From Methylovirgula sp. HY1 (GTDB taxonomy: Bacteria; Pseudomonadota; Alphaproteobacteria; Rhizobiales; Beijerinckiaceae), in NCBI RefSeq assembly GCF_019343105.1, contig NZ_CP073764.1:1364001-1428000 (forward strand): a stretch of 64,000 nucleotides of DNA, written 5' to 3'. A program made the translations under genes and the position numbers. Below the pieces are notes generated by a model, which saw nothing but the letters and a program-made list of their open reading frames with translations, did no database searches and was not told where the DNA came from. The stretch's first letter is position 1. Every line of letters starts with the position of its first letter. This document shows positions 45,610 to 54,874 of the stretch, one piece after another.

Positions 45610-45775
45610 CGCTGTAATGCCCTTGCTGCATGACCGTTACATAGCGACGGCCAACATTATGCAAAAAAGCACGATAGAGGCTCAGGACATTGAGACAGAT
45701 CAACCGAAGCCGGGCGGCCGATGCAAACCGCTGGGTCAGGCAAGCGCCGAGATTTCCGTTCAGTTCCCCCTGGCT

Positions 45776-47185
45776 TCACTTATCGGCCGCGGCGGCAAGC
45801 TGCCCCGGCAAAGCATAAGCCCATTGGGTGATGTTGCCCGCACCAAGAAAGACGACGTAGTCACCCGGCTTTGCCAGCGCACGGATTATTTCGGGCAAAT
45901 CTTCCGGCCGCGGCAAAGCAAGCGCTTGGCGATGTCCGTGCGCCTTGAGCGCAGCAACCAGACTGTCGCGGTCAGCGCCCGATATCGGCGCTTCACCAGC
46001 GGAATAGACATCGGCGACAATGACGGCATCGGCATCGTTGAAACAGGTCGCGAATTCATTGAAGAGCGAGGCGAGGCGCGTATAGCGATGCGGCTGCACG
46101 ATGGCGATCACCTGAGCCTTGGTCGACGCGCGGGCAGCTTTCAGGACAGCGGCAATTTCTACCGGATGATGTCCGTAATCGTCGAATATGCGGGCGCCGT
46201 TCCATGTGCCGGTCGGTGTGAAGCGGCGTTTGACGCCACCAAAATTGGCGAGCGCCGCACGAATCGCATCGGCATCCATGCCAAGCTCATGCGCGACGGT
46301 GATCGCCGCCGTCGCATTGAGCGCATTGTGATGGCCGGGCATCGGCAGCCCCAAATTTTCGAACCGGATCTCCCGCCCGGATTTGCGTTCGCGCATAAGG
46401 ACGCAGAAACGCGATTTGCCGTCGGCGAGATCGACGTCGACGAGCCGCACATCGGCTTGTGGATTTTCGCCATAGGTGATGATGCGGCGATCCTCGATGC
46501 GGCCGACGAGTTCCTGCACGACCGGATGATCGAGACACATCACCGCAAAGCCATAGAAAGGCAGATTTTCGACGAAGTTGAGGAAGGCCTCTTTGATCGC
46601 ATCGAAGGTCTTGAAATGATCGAGATGTTCGGGATCGATATTGGTGATGATGGCAATATCGGCTGGCAATTTCAGAAACGTGCCGTCGCTTTCATCGGCC
46701 TCGACCACCATGAAGTCGCCGGCACCGAGCCGCGCATTGGTGCCATAGGCATTGATGATGCCGCCATTGATGACGGTCGGATCGAATTTTCCGGCGTCGA
46801 GCAACGTCGCGACGAGCGAAGTCGTCGTCGTCTTGCCATGCGTGCCGGCGATCGCCACGCATTGCTTGAGGCGCATCAGTTCGGCAAGCATTTCGGCACG
46901 CCGCACGACCGGCAAGCGCCGCTCGCGGGCCGCCACCAGTTCGGGATTGTCGCGCTTGATCGCGGTCGAGACCACGACGACCTCGGCGGCACCGAGATTT
47001 GCCGCAGCATGGCCGATATGAATCTCGACACCCTCCTTGCGAAGACGCAGGACATTGGCATTTTCGGCCTGGTCGGAACCCTGCACCCGGTAGCCGAGAT
47101 TGAGAAGCACTTCGGCGATGCCGGACATGCCGATGCCGCCGATCCCGACAAAATGAATGGGACCGAGTTCACGCGGCAGTTTCAT
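45776..47185 (-). CDS. murC: UDP-N-acetylmuramate--L-alanine ligase
   Basis: This 469-residue cytoplasmic ligase adds L-Ala to UDP-MurNAc. [20 protein letters not shown] opens the UDP domain. The ATP loop is [40 protein letters not shown] and [20 protein letters not shown] follow, and the C-terminal domain has [19 protein letters not shown]. The start at 47185 overlaps the murG end by 17 nt. Confidence 0.96.
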   Translation of the reverse strand: MKLPRELGPIHFVGIGGIGMSGIAEVLLNLGYRVQGSDQAENANVLRLRKEGVEIHIGHAAANLGAAEVVVVSTAIKRDNPELVAARERRLPVVRRAEMLAELMRLKQCVAIAGTHGKTTTTSLVATLLDAGKFDPTVINGGIINAYGTNARLGAGDFMVVEADESDGTFLKLPADIAIITNIDPEHLDHFKTFDAIKEAFLNFVENLPFYGFAVMCLDHPVVQELVGRIEDRRIITYGENPQADVRLVDVDLADGKSRFCVLMRERKSGREIRFENLGLPMPGHHNALNATAAITVAHELGMDADAIRAALANFGGVKRRFTPTGTWNGARIFDDYGHHPVEIAAVLKAARASTKAQVIAIVQPHRYTRLASLFNEFATCFNDADAVIVADVYSAGEAPISGADRDSLVAALKAHGHRQALALPRPEDLPEIIRALAKPGDYVVFLGAGNITQWAYALPGQLAAAADK

Positions 47186-48290
47186 TAGGGCTCTCCAACT
47201 TGGCCACATTGACGACGAGATCGGCGAGCCGCTCTGCGGCATGTGCGATGCCGCTGCGGCGTGCGGCGGCCGCCTTTTGCACAAGACTCGCAGGATCGGC
47301 GAGCACCGCGGCCAGAACCGAGGCGAGCCAATCCGGCGAAAAATCCGGCTGCGCGACGAGTGTCGCGGCGCCGGCCGCGGCAAGATGTGCGGCATTGGCC
47401 GCCTGATCCTGATCGATCGCATGCGGAAAAGGAACCAGAATCGACGGTCGGCCGATCACGGCGAGTTCCGCCACCGTCGAGGCGCCGGCGCGCGCGATCA
47501 CGAGATGCGCGGCGGCCATACGCGCCGGCAGATCTTGAAAGAAGCTTGCCACTTCCGCATCGACACCGAGCTTGGCGTAGGCTTGCCGCACCCTGTCTTC
47601 GTCTTCCCCGCGCGCCTGCTGTACGATGGCGAGCCTTTGCCGTAGCGCTTCAGGCATCAGCCCAATCGCCACAGGCACGACGTCCGACATGATACGCGCG
47701 CCTTGCGACCCGCCAACGACAAGGAGATGAAATTTCCCAGCATGAGGGTCGGGATAGGCTTGCTGCGCGGCTTCAGCAACCGTGGGCCGCACCGGATTGC
47801 CGGTCGTGGTGGATTTGGCTTCAATCGCCGCGTCGGCGCCTTTCGGTCCCGGCAGGCCGCGTGCGACGGCATTGACGCGGGAGGCGAGAAACCGGTTGGC
47901 ACGGCCCATCACCGCATTCTGCTCGTGCAGGATGGTCGGCACACCGAGCAGGGTCGCGGCGAAAACCGGCGGCACCGTCGGATATCCGCCGAAGCCGACA
48001 AGAACGGCAGGACGCAAACGCCGCAGCAACAACAAAGCTTGCAAAGTGCCGATGCCCAAAGTCGCGACAGCCTTGAGGCGCGCGACGAGCGAAACGCCGC
48101 TCGGCGTCGCCGAAGCGATCTGATGGATGGCCCGCGCCGGAAAATGTCCACCATAGCGCTGCGCGCGCTCGTCGGTAACGAGTTCAACGGCAATGCCGCG
48201 CGCGGCCAGCGCGCCGGCCAGCGCCTCGGCCGGAAACAAATGCCCTCCCGTGCCACCCGCCGCAAGGAGAACGAGCGCTCGTGAACTCAT
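47169..48290 (-). CDS. murG: Lipid II synthase MurG
   Basis: This 373-residue GT-B glycosyltransferase at the inner-membrane face adds GlcNAc to lipid [21 protein letters not shown] carries the N-terminal glycine loop. [20 protein letters not shown] is followed by [20 protein letters not shown], and [20 protein letters not shown] binds the UDP-GlcNAc. The ATG at 48290 overlaps the ftsW stop in ATGA. Confidence 0.96.
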   Translation of the reverse strand: MSSRALVLLAAGGTGGHLFPAEALAGALAARGIAVELVTDERAQRYGGHFPARAIHQIASATPSGVSLVARLKAVATLGIGTLQALLLLRRLRPAVLVGFGGYPTVPPVFAATLLGVPTILHEQNAVMGRANRFLASRVNAVARGLPGPKGADAAIEAKSTTTGNPVRPTVAEAAQQAYPDPHAGKFHLLVVGGSQGARIMSDVVPVAIGLMPEALRQRLAIVQQARGEDEDRVRQAYAKLGVDAEVASFFQDLPARMAAAHLVIARAGASTVAELAVIGRPSILVPFPHAIDQDQAANAAHLAAAGAATLVAQPDFSPDWLASVLAAVLADPASLVQKAAAARRSGIAHAAERLADLVVNVAKLESPNETAA

Positions 48291-49429
48291 ACCTGTCCGT
48301 CCTCGGACTGCATGAACAGGATTTCGCTGCGCGGGCGCTTGCGCATCACCGCAATGAGAAAGCCCATGCCGAGCGCCACCGAGATCAAAGATGAGCCGCC
48401 ATAGGAAATGAAGGGCAAGGTCATGCCCTTGGCGGGAATGAGGCGGAGATTGACCGACATATTGATGGCGCTCTGAATGCCGAAGAGCATGGTCAAGCCA
48501 GCCGCGGCGAAACGGCAAAACGGATCTTCATTGCGCGACGCCGACAAAAGCCCGCGCAGCACGATGAAGGCGAAGACCGTGACTATGAACAGACAGGTGA
48601 TGATTCCGAATTCCTCGGCGGTGACGGCAAAAATGAAATCGGTGTGTGCATCCGGCAAAATGCGCTTGATCGTGCCCTCGCCCGGCCCTTTGCCGAACCA
48701 ACCGCCGGCGTGAAAGCTGTCGATCGCCGTATCGATCTGAAATGTATCAATGACCCCGCGCACCGAACTCGGATCGATGAATTTCACAAACCGCGCTCTG
48801 ACATGCGGGACAAATTTATAGGCGAGGAACATGCCGCTCACACCGACGCCGCCGATGCCGACGACCCAGATCCAATGCAAGCCCGCCATGAAGAAGAGCG
48901 TCGCCCAGACCAGAGACAAAAGCATGGTCTGACCGAAGTCCGGCTGCAGGATCAAGGGTACGATCGTCAGCGGCAATAAGAGAAGCGCGAGCAGATTGCC
49001 GGGCACGTCCTGCCTCTTGCCACCCTCCGCAAAGGCCCAGGCGGCGAGGACGACGAAGGCCGGCTTCAGAAATTCGGACGGCTGTATTCCAAAGATCCAG
49101 CGCCTCGCCCCTTTGACCTCGTGTCCGAAGACCAGGGCGAGCAGGATCAGCCCCATGGACACCACGAAGATGATCAGCGCCGCGCGCCGCACATGCCGTG
49201 GCGACAAGAGCGAAGCCACGAAAAAAACGATGCCTGACGGAATGAGAAAGGCGATCTGCCGATTGGCGAAATAGAATGTCGGTAGACTTAGGCGCTCGGC
49301 AACCGCGGGGCTCGCGGCAAGCGTCAAGACGAGGCCGAGCACGACGATGACGCCAATCGCAGCGATGATAAAGCGATCGACCGTCCACCACCAATTGGCA
49401 AGGGCCGAACGTTCCACGCGTGAAACCAT
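48287..49429 (-). CDS. ftsW: Peptidoglycan glycosyltransferase FtsW
   Basis: This 380-residue SEDS-family membrane protein is the septal glycan polymerase partner of FtsI. It has about ten helices. HEVKGARRWIFGIQPSEFLK and KPAFVVLAAWAFAEGG hold the SEDS motif, and GEGTIKRILPDAHTDFIFAV carries the periplasmic loop with Asp. TLPFISYGGSSLISVALGMG is the C-terminal signature. It lies between murD and murG. Confidence 0.96.
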   Translation of the reverse strand: MVSRVERSALANWWWTVDRFIIAAIGVIVVLGLVLTLAASPAVAERLSLPTFYFANRQIAFLIPSGIVFFVASLLSPRHVRRAALIIFVVSMGLILLALVFGHEVKGARRWIFGIQPSEFLKPAFVVLAAWAFAEGGKRQDVPGNLLALLLLPLTIVPLILQPDFGQTMLLSLVWATLFFMAGLHWIWVVGIGGVGVSGMFLAYKFVPHVRARFVKFIDPSSVRGVIDTFQIDTAIDSFHAGGWFGKGPGEGTIKRILPDAHTDFIFAVTAEEFGIITCLFIVTVFAFIVLRGLLSASRNEDPFCRFAAAGLTMLFGIQSAINMSVNLRLIPAKGMTLPFISYGGSSLISVALGMGFLIAVMRKRPRSEILFMQSEDGQV

Positions 49430-49440
49430 TGTCGCCTCCC

Positions 49441-50835
49441 TCAGGCCATCGGCTGTTCAGCAAGTTTCGCGACGACGAGTTCGCGAAACCTGTCGCCCCT
49501 CTTCTCGAAATCCGGAAACTGGTCGAAAGAGGCACAAGCCGGCGACAGCAGGACGATCGGGGCGTCTGTCGCCGCCCGCTCCGCATCATGCGTCGCGCGA
49601 TCGACCGCGACATCGAGCGTTCCACAAAATTCATAAGGAATCGCATCGCCGATCGTGCTGGCGAAGAGATCGGACGCCTCGCCGACGAGATAGGCTTTGA
49701 CCACTTTGGAAAACAGCGGTCGCAACGGCACGATGCCGCCCTCCTTGGCGCGACCGCCGACGATCCAATAAATGTCGTCCAGGCTGAGCAGCGCCTTTTC
49801 CGCGGCATCCGCATTGGTCGCCTTGGAATCATTGATAAAAAGCACCTTGCCACGGTGCCCGATCTCCTCGAGCCGATGCGGCAGACCAGGGAAGGTCTCG
49901 AGCCCTTTGGTGACGAGATCGAGGTGGAAGCCGTGCGTGCCCAGCGCTGCAACCGCAGCGGCGGCATTCTGGCCATTATGAGTGCCGCGCAGCGAAGGGA
50001 TGCCAGCGAGATCGGCGATGGTCAGCGAACGGCCCTGTACGCGACGGACGAGGCGGGTTCCATCGAGGATGATGCCATCCTCGATCTGCGGCCGCGTGAC
50101 GGAAACGGAGGTGCCGGGCTTGCGCCTTTCGCGCAGCCGCTCGGCAACGGCCAGCGTCACCGCATCGTCAATGGCGACGACGGCCACATCCGCCCTCGCT
50201 ACCAGCCGCTCCTTGATCGCGGCATAGTTTTGCATCGTGCCATGCCGATCGAGATGATCAGGCGTGACATTCAAGAGCACGCCGACCCAGGGATCGAGTG
50301 TCGGTGCAAGATCGATCTGGAAAGACGAACATTCGATCACATGCACGATTTCCGGCGCCGGAGGCGACAGCGACAGGATTGGCGTGCCAATATTGCCGCC
50401 GATCTCGACACGATAGCCGAAGGTCGCAAAGAGATGGGCGATGAGCGCCGTCGTCGTCGATTTGCCATTGGTGCCGGTGATGGCGACGAAAGGCGATTTG
50501 GGCGCAATCGCCCGACGTTCGCGGCAGAAAAGCTCGATGTCGCCGATGATTTCGACGCCGGCTTCACGCGCCTTGCTGACGATCCAATGCGGTTGCGGAT
50601 GCGTCAGCGGCACGCCGGGCGCCAGGACCAGCGAGTCGAAACCCTTCAGATCCGTGACGGAAAGATCGACAAGCGGAAGGCCCTGCGCCGCGGCCTTGTC
50701 GCGCGAGGCTGGCTGATCGTCCCAGGCGGCAACCGCGGCGCCACCAGCAATCAATGCCTCGGCACTGACGCGTCCCGACGCTCCCAGACCGAAAACGGCA
50801 ACTTTCTTGCCGGCGAAAGAAGTGAGCTTGATCAT
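49441..50835 (-). CDS. murD: UDP-N-acetylmuramoylalanine--D-glutamate ligase
   Basis: This 464-residue ligase starts MIKLTSFAGKKVAVFGLGAS at ATG 50835, two bases after the mraY stop. The ATP loop is VAITGTNGKSTTTALIAHLF. IECSSFQIDLAPTLDPWVGV and NVTPDHLDRHGTMQNYAAIK are MurD blocks, and VLFINDSKATNADAAEKALL and LLSPACASFDQFPDFEKRGD close the C-terminal domain. The frame upstream of 50835 is a shadow of mraY. Confidence 0.96.
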   Translation of the reverse strand: MIKLTSFAGKKVAVFGLGASGRVSAEALIAGGAAVAAWDDQPASRDKAAAQGLPLVDLSVTDLKGFDSLVLAPGVPLTHPQPHWIVSKAREAGVEIIGDIELFCRERRAIAPKSPFVAITGTNGKSTTTALIAHLFATFGYRVEIGGNIGTPILSLSPPAPEIVHVIECSSFQIDLAPTLDPWVGVLLNVTPDHLDRHGTMQNYAAIKERLVARADVAVVAIDDAVTLAVAERLRERRKPGTSVSVTRPQIEDGIILDGTRLVRRVQGRSLTIADLAGIPSLRGTHNGQNAAAAVAALGTHGFHLDLVTKGLETFPGLPHRLEEIGHRGKVLFINDSKATNADAAEKALLSLDDIYWIVGGRAKEGGIVPLRPLFSKVVKAYLVGEASDLFASTIGDAIPYEFCGTLDVAVDRATHDAERAATDAPIVLLSPACASFDQFPDFEKRGDRFRELVVAKLAEQPMA

Positions 50836-50837
50836 AT

Positions 50838-51920
50838 TCACCGCAGCTTCAAAGTGGAGAGGCCGATAAGAGCGAGGACGAAAGCGATGATCCAGAAACG
50901 CACGACCACCTGCGGCTCGGACCAGCCGAGCTGCTCGAAATGATGATGGATCGGCGCCATACGGAATACGCGTTTGCCGGTGAGCTTGAACGAGGCGACC
51001 TGCACGATGACGGAGAGCGCTTCGAGCACGAAGAGGCCGCCGACAATGGCGAGCACGATCTCGTGCTTGACCGCGACGGCGATCGTGCCGAGCAGACCGC
51101 CGAGTGCCAGTGAACCCGTGTCGCCCATGAAGATTTGGGCCGGCGGCGCGTTGAACCAGAGAAAGCCGAGGCCAGCACCAATCATGGCGCCGCAAACCAC
51201 GGCGAGTTCGCCGGCGCCCGGCACGAAATTAATCCCGAGATAGGCCGAGAAAATCGCATTGCCGGCGAGATAGGCGATAATGCCGAAGGCCGCGGCGGCG
51301 ATCATTACCGGCACGATCGCGAGGCCATCCAGTCCGTCGGTGAGATTGACGGCATTGCCGGCGCCGATGATCACGAAAGCCCCGAAGACGAGATAAAATA
51401 TGCCGAGATCGACGACATAGCCATTAATCGCCGGCAAAGCGAGCGCCGTCGCATGCGCCGGACCGACGACCGTCATCGCATAGCAGGCCACGAGTGCGAT
51501 GGCCGCTTCCAACCCGAGCCGCAACCTGCCGGAAAAGCCATTATGCGTCTGCTTCGTCACTTTCAGATAATCGTCATAGAAGCCGATGAGGCCGAAACCG
51601 ATCATCACCAGAAGGACGATCCACACATAGCGGCTCGCCAGATTGGCCCACAGCAGAGTCGAAAAAATAAGCCCGGAAAGAATCATCAGCCCGCCCATCG
51701 TCGGCGTGCCCTTCTTCGTCAACAAATGCGATTGCGGTCCATCCGTGCGAATCGGCTGACCCTTGCCCTGTTTGAGACGCAAAGCGGCAATGGTCCGCGG
51801 CCCGAAGAAGAACACGAAGAACAGCGCCGTCGCCGTCGCGCCGCCGGCGCGGAAGGTGATGTAGCGAAACAGATTGAGCGGACCGAACAGATGCGAAAAA
51901 TCCGCAAGCCAAGTGAGCAT
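50838..51920 (-). CDS. mraY: Phospho-MurNAc-pentapeptide transferase
   Basis: This 360-residue integral membrane enzyme makes lipid I from UDP-MurNAc-pentapeptide and undecaprenyl phosphate. [20 protein letters not shown] opens it. [20 protein letters not shown] carries the Asp pair, and [20 protein letters not shown] the Asp of the active site. [20 protein letters not shown] is the HHH motif. The length and about ten helices are normal. Confidence 0.97.
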   Translation of the reverse strand: MLTWLADFSHLFGPLNLFRYITFRAGGATATALFFVFFFGPRTIAALRLKQGKGQPIRTDGPQSHLLTKKGTPTMGGLMILSGLIFSTLLWANLASRYVWIVLLVMIGFGLIGFYDDYLKVTKQTHNGFSGRLRLGLEAAIALVACYAMTVVGPAHATALALPAINGYVVDLGIFYLVFGAFVIIGAGNAVNLTDGLDGLAIVPVMIAAAAFGIIAYLAGNAIFSAYLGINFVPGAGELAVVCGAMIGAGLGFLWFNAPPAQIFMGDTGSLALGGLLGTIAVAVKHEIVLAIVGGLFVLEALSVIVQVASFKLTGKRVFRMAPIHHHFEQLGWSEPQVVVRFWIIAFVLALIGLSTLKLR

Positions 51921-51932
51921 AAGAAAGGATTC

Positions 51933-53402
51933 CTAGAAGGCGGCGACAGGGTCTGAATAATGGGCCTTCAGCGCAGTGACGATGAGATGCATTTGGCTCG
52001 CGTTGGATCCTTTCACGACGACGAGATCACCCGCTCCGACCGCCTCGACCACGTATGGTTCCAGTTCTGCGGCGCTTGTCCGCCAAACGCCCTGAAGCTT
52101 GACCGGCAAGGCATCGAACATGACTTTCATCATCGGCCCGGCGGCAAAAACGCACTCGATATGGTTCTGCTCCAGATCCGCGACGAGATCCGCGTGAAGC
52201 TCTGCGCTGCGAGGCCCGAGTTCGCGCATATCGCCCAGCACGGCGATCCGGCGCCCGAAGGTTCCTTGCGCCGTTTGTGGCGTCGGCAATGTGCCGACGA
52301 GCGCAAATGCGGCCCGCATGGATGCCGGATTGGCATTATAGCTCTCGTCGATCAAGGTGAAGGGACCCTCTGCCGTGGTCAGCATCAATCGACGGCCCCG
52401 CCCTGCCGGAACTTCAAACCCGGCGAGCGCGTCGGCAGCCGCTTCGAGATCCAGGCCAAAGGCCGTGGCAGCGAGCAGTACGGCGAGCGAATTTTGTGCG
52501 AGATGGCGCCCCGGCGCGCCGAGGCGATAGGACATAAGCCGGCCGCCGATCCGCGCTTCGACAAGCGTGTGATCTTCGCCGACAGTCGCAGCGATCAATT
52601 GCGCATCGGCACCTGCATCCGTCCCGAATGTTGCGATATAGCCCGCCGCCGACGCGCGCGCGGCGGCGGCGAGCCGCGCGAATTGATCATTGTCACGATT
52701 GAGGATGGCAACCCCGCCCGGAACCAGGCCGGAAAAAATCTCCGCCTTGGCATCGGCGATCGCTTCGACATTGGCGAAATATTCGAGATGCACCGGCGCG
52801 ACATTGGTGACGATTGCAATATGCGGCCGGGTCATCTCGGTGAGCGGCGTGATTTCACCGGCGTGATTCATGCCGATCTCGATCACGCCGAAACCTGTCG
52901 CGCGCGGCATCCGCGCCAGAGTGAGCGGCACGCCCCAATGATTATTGTAGGAAGCCGCGGAAGCATGCACCGCATCCGCCTGACTGAGCACGAGACGAAG
53001 CGCCTCTTTGGTCGAGGTCTTACCGACGGAGCCCGTCACGGCGACGATGCGCGCCCCTGTTCTCGCCCGGGCGGCGCGGCCCAATCGTTCGAGCGCCCAT
53101 AATACATCGTGGACGACATAGAGCGGACCCGCGTCTTTCAACGCATCGGCTTGCGCCTCCGCAACGACAGCCGCCGCGGCACCCTTCTCGAAGGCGGCGT
53201 GAACATAATCATGGCCGTCGCTCTTTTCGCCCGTGATGGCAAAGAAGAGGTCACCTTCAGCCAATGTGCGCGTATCGATCGAAATCCCGAATACAGGCGG
53301 CGGCAATCCGCCGCTGACGCGCGCCTGCAGCGGCGCAACAAGCCCCAAAGCGGTCCATAATGGTTCAGGCCAAGCTTGATTTTGCAACAATTCGACCTTC
53401 AT
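51933..53402 (-). CDS. murF: UDP-MurNAc-tripeptide--D-Ala-D-Ala ligase
   Basis: This 489-residue ligase adds D-Ala-D-Ala. SIDTRTLAEGDLFFAITGEK and the ATP loop RIVAVTGSVGKTSTKEALRL are clear. SYNNHWGVPLTLARMPRATG and VIEIGMNHAGEITPLTEMTR are MurF blocks. FTLIDESYNANPASMRAAFA and IAVLGDMRELGPRSAELHAD mark the C-terminal part. The start overlaps the murE stop by 4 nt (ATGA). Confidence 0.96.
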   Translation of the reverse strand: MKVELLQNQAWPEPLWTALGLVAPLQARVSGGLPPPVFGISIDTRTLAEGDLFFAITGEKSDGHDYVHAAFEKGAAAAVVAEAQADALKDAGPLYVVHDVLWALERLGRAARARTGARIVAVTGSVGKTSTKEALRLVLSQADAVHASAASYNNHWGVPLTLARMPRATGFGVIEIGMNHAGEITPLTEMTRPHIAIVTNVAPVHLEYFANVEAIADAKAEIFSGLVPGGVAILNRDNDQFARLAAAARASAAGYIATFGTDAGADAQLIAATVGEDHTLVEARIGGRLMSYRLGAPGRHLAQNSLAVLLAATAFGLDLEAAADALAGFEVPAGRGRRLMLTTAEGPFTLIDESYNANPASMRAAFALVGTLPTPQTAQGTFGRRIAVLGDMRELGPRSAELHADLVADLEQNHIECVFAAGPMMKVMFDALPVKLQGVWRTSAAELEPYVVEAVGAGDLVVVKGSNASQMHLIVTALKAHYSDPVAAF

Positions 53403-54874
53403 GCCGCAAAGTCCTTCAGGGCGGCTCGAACACTTTGTTGATCGGAGAATGGAAGAACCTTGTCACCGACGATCTGGCCGGTTTCGTGACCTTTGCCGGC
53501 AATCAGCAAGGCATCGCCCGGCGCCAGCAGCGCAATGGCTTCCACAATAGCCGTGCCACGATCGCCGATCTCGCGCAAATTCGCGCCGGCGACACGCGAT
53601 GCCCCTTCGCGTATCGCGCCGCGAATGGCGGCCGGCGCTTCCGAGCGCGGATTGTCGTCGGTAATGATGACGACATCGGCGAGACGTGCCGCGAGTTCGC
53701 CCATGATCGGGCGCTTGCCCTGATCGCGATCGCCGCCGCAGCCGAAGACCGCGATGAGCCGTCCCTTGATCAAAGGCCGCAAGCTTCGCAGCACCTTGTC
53801 GAGCGCATCCGGCTTATGCGCGTAATCGACGAAAATCGGTGCGTCGCGGTAGCGGCCGACGAGTTCGAGCCGGCCCGGCACGCCTTCGAGTTTTTCCAAC
53901 GCCGCGAATATAGTGTCGGGCGCACCGCCGGTCGCCAAGGCAAGCCCCGCAGCAACAAGCGCATTCTGCACTTGAAAATCGCCAGAGAGCGGCAAACGGA
54001 GAGAGTGCCTTCGACCGCCATGCGCAAGCGTAAGCGCCGTCGCAAGATCGTCCTGGCGCGCTTCGACAAGGCGCAGCACCGCGCCACGCCGGCCGACCGT
54101 CAAGACATCGAGGCCACGACTTGTGCATACCGCTTCGACCCGTTCCGCAACATCGCTGTCGGCATCGATCACCGCCGGCCGCCCCACCGGCAGCAAGACT
54201 TCGAAGAGGCGCAATTTGGCGGCAAGATAGGCATCGAGATCGGCATGATAGTCGAGATGATCGCGCGACAGATTGGTGAAGGCCGCGGCGGCCAGATGCA
54301 GGCCATCGAGACGGCGCTGATCCAAGCCGTGCGAAGAGGCCTCCAACGCCAGATGCGTCACGCCATCCGCGGCGAGTCCGGCCAGCGTTTCATGCAAGGT
54401 CACCGGATCGGGCGTCGTCAAGGCACCGTAAGCGACGTTCGACGGCGCGACGAGGCCGATCGTTCCGAGCGAAGCGGCGCGATACCCCAAAGCCTGCCAG
54501 ATCTGCCGGACGAAAACCGAAACCGAGGTCTTGCCGCTCGTGCCGGTGATGGCGGCGATCGTCTCCGGCTGGCGCGCGAAGAAACGCGCGGCAGCAAGCG
54601 CCAAAGCGCGACGCGCGTCGGCGACTTTGACGAAAGCCACGCCCGGCATCGCTGCTTCAGGCGCCGTCTCGGCAATGACCGCCGCGGCCCCGCGCGCCAC
54701 GGCTTCGGCAATGAAAGCGCGGCCATCGGCTTTGCTACCGGACAACGCGAAAAACGCGGCACCGGCGATGACCTTTCGGCTGTCGCTGCTGAGCCCCGTC
54801 ACGTCGCAGCCGAGTCCGGAATCGCCGGCGGCCAACGTAAGATCAGACTCGGGCAAGAGATCGGCGAGCCGCAT
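53399..54874 (-). CDS. murE: UDP-MurNAc-dipeptide--meso-diaminopimelate ligase
   Basis: This 491-residue ligase starts MRLADLLPESDLTLAAGD at ATG 54874, one base overlapping the ftsI stop. The ATP loop is IAAITGTSGKTSVSVFVRQI. FTNLSRDHLDYHADLDAYLA is a core block. TDDNPRSEAPAAIRGAIREG has the DNPR motif that selects meso-diaminopimelate over lysine. The longer frame to 55270 lies within ftsI. Confidence 0.96.
   Translation of the reverse strand: MRLADLLPESDLTLAAGDSGLGCDVTGLSSDSRKVIAGAAFFALSGSKADGRAFIAEAVARGAAAVIAETAPEAAMPGVAFVKVADARRALALAAARFFARQPETIAAITGTSGKTSVSVFVRQIWQALGYRAASLGTIGLVAPSNVAYGALTTPDPVTLHETLAGLAADGVTHLALEASSHGLDQRRLDGLHLAAAAFTNLSRDHLDYHADLDAYLAAKLRLFEVLLPVGRPAVIDADSDVAERVEAVCTSRGLDVLTVGRRGAVLRLVEARQDDLATALTLAHGGRRHSLRLPLSGDFQVQNALVAAGLALATGGAPDTIFAALEKLEGVPGRLELVGRYRDAPIFVDYAHKPDALDKVLRSLRPLIKGRLIAVFGCGGDRDQGKRPIMGELAARLADVVIITDDNPRSEAPAAIRGAIREGASRVAGANLREIGDRGTAIVEAIALLAPGDALLIAGKGHETGQIVGDKVLPFSDQQSVRAALKDFAA

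Noticed and set aside
45584-47188. A 534-codon plus-strand frame across murC
   Set aside because: It lies opposite a clear murC with all ligase motifs. It shows no domain and reflects the high GC content of third codon positions.
49420-50943. A 507-codon plus-strand frame across murD
   Set aside because: It is antisense to murD, rich in Arg and low in complexity, with no recognisable domain.
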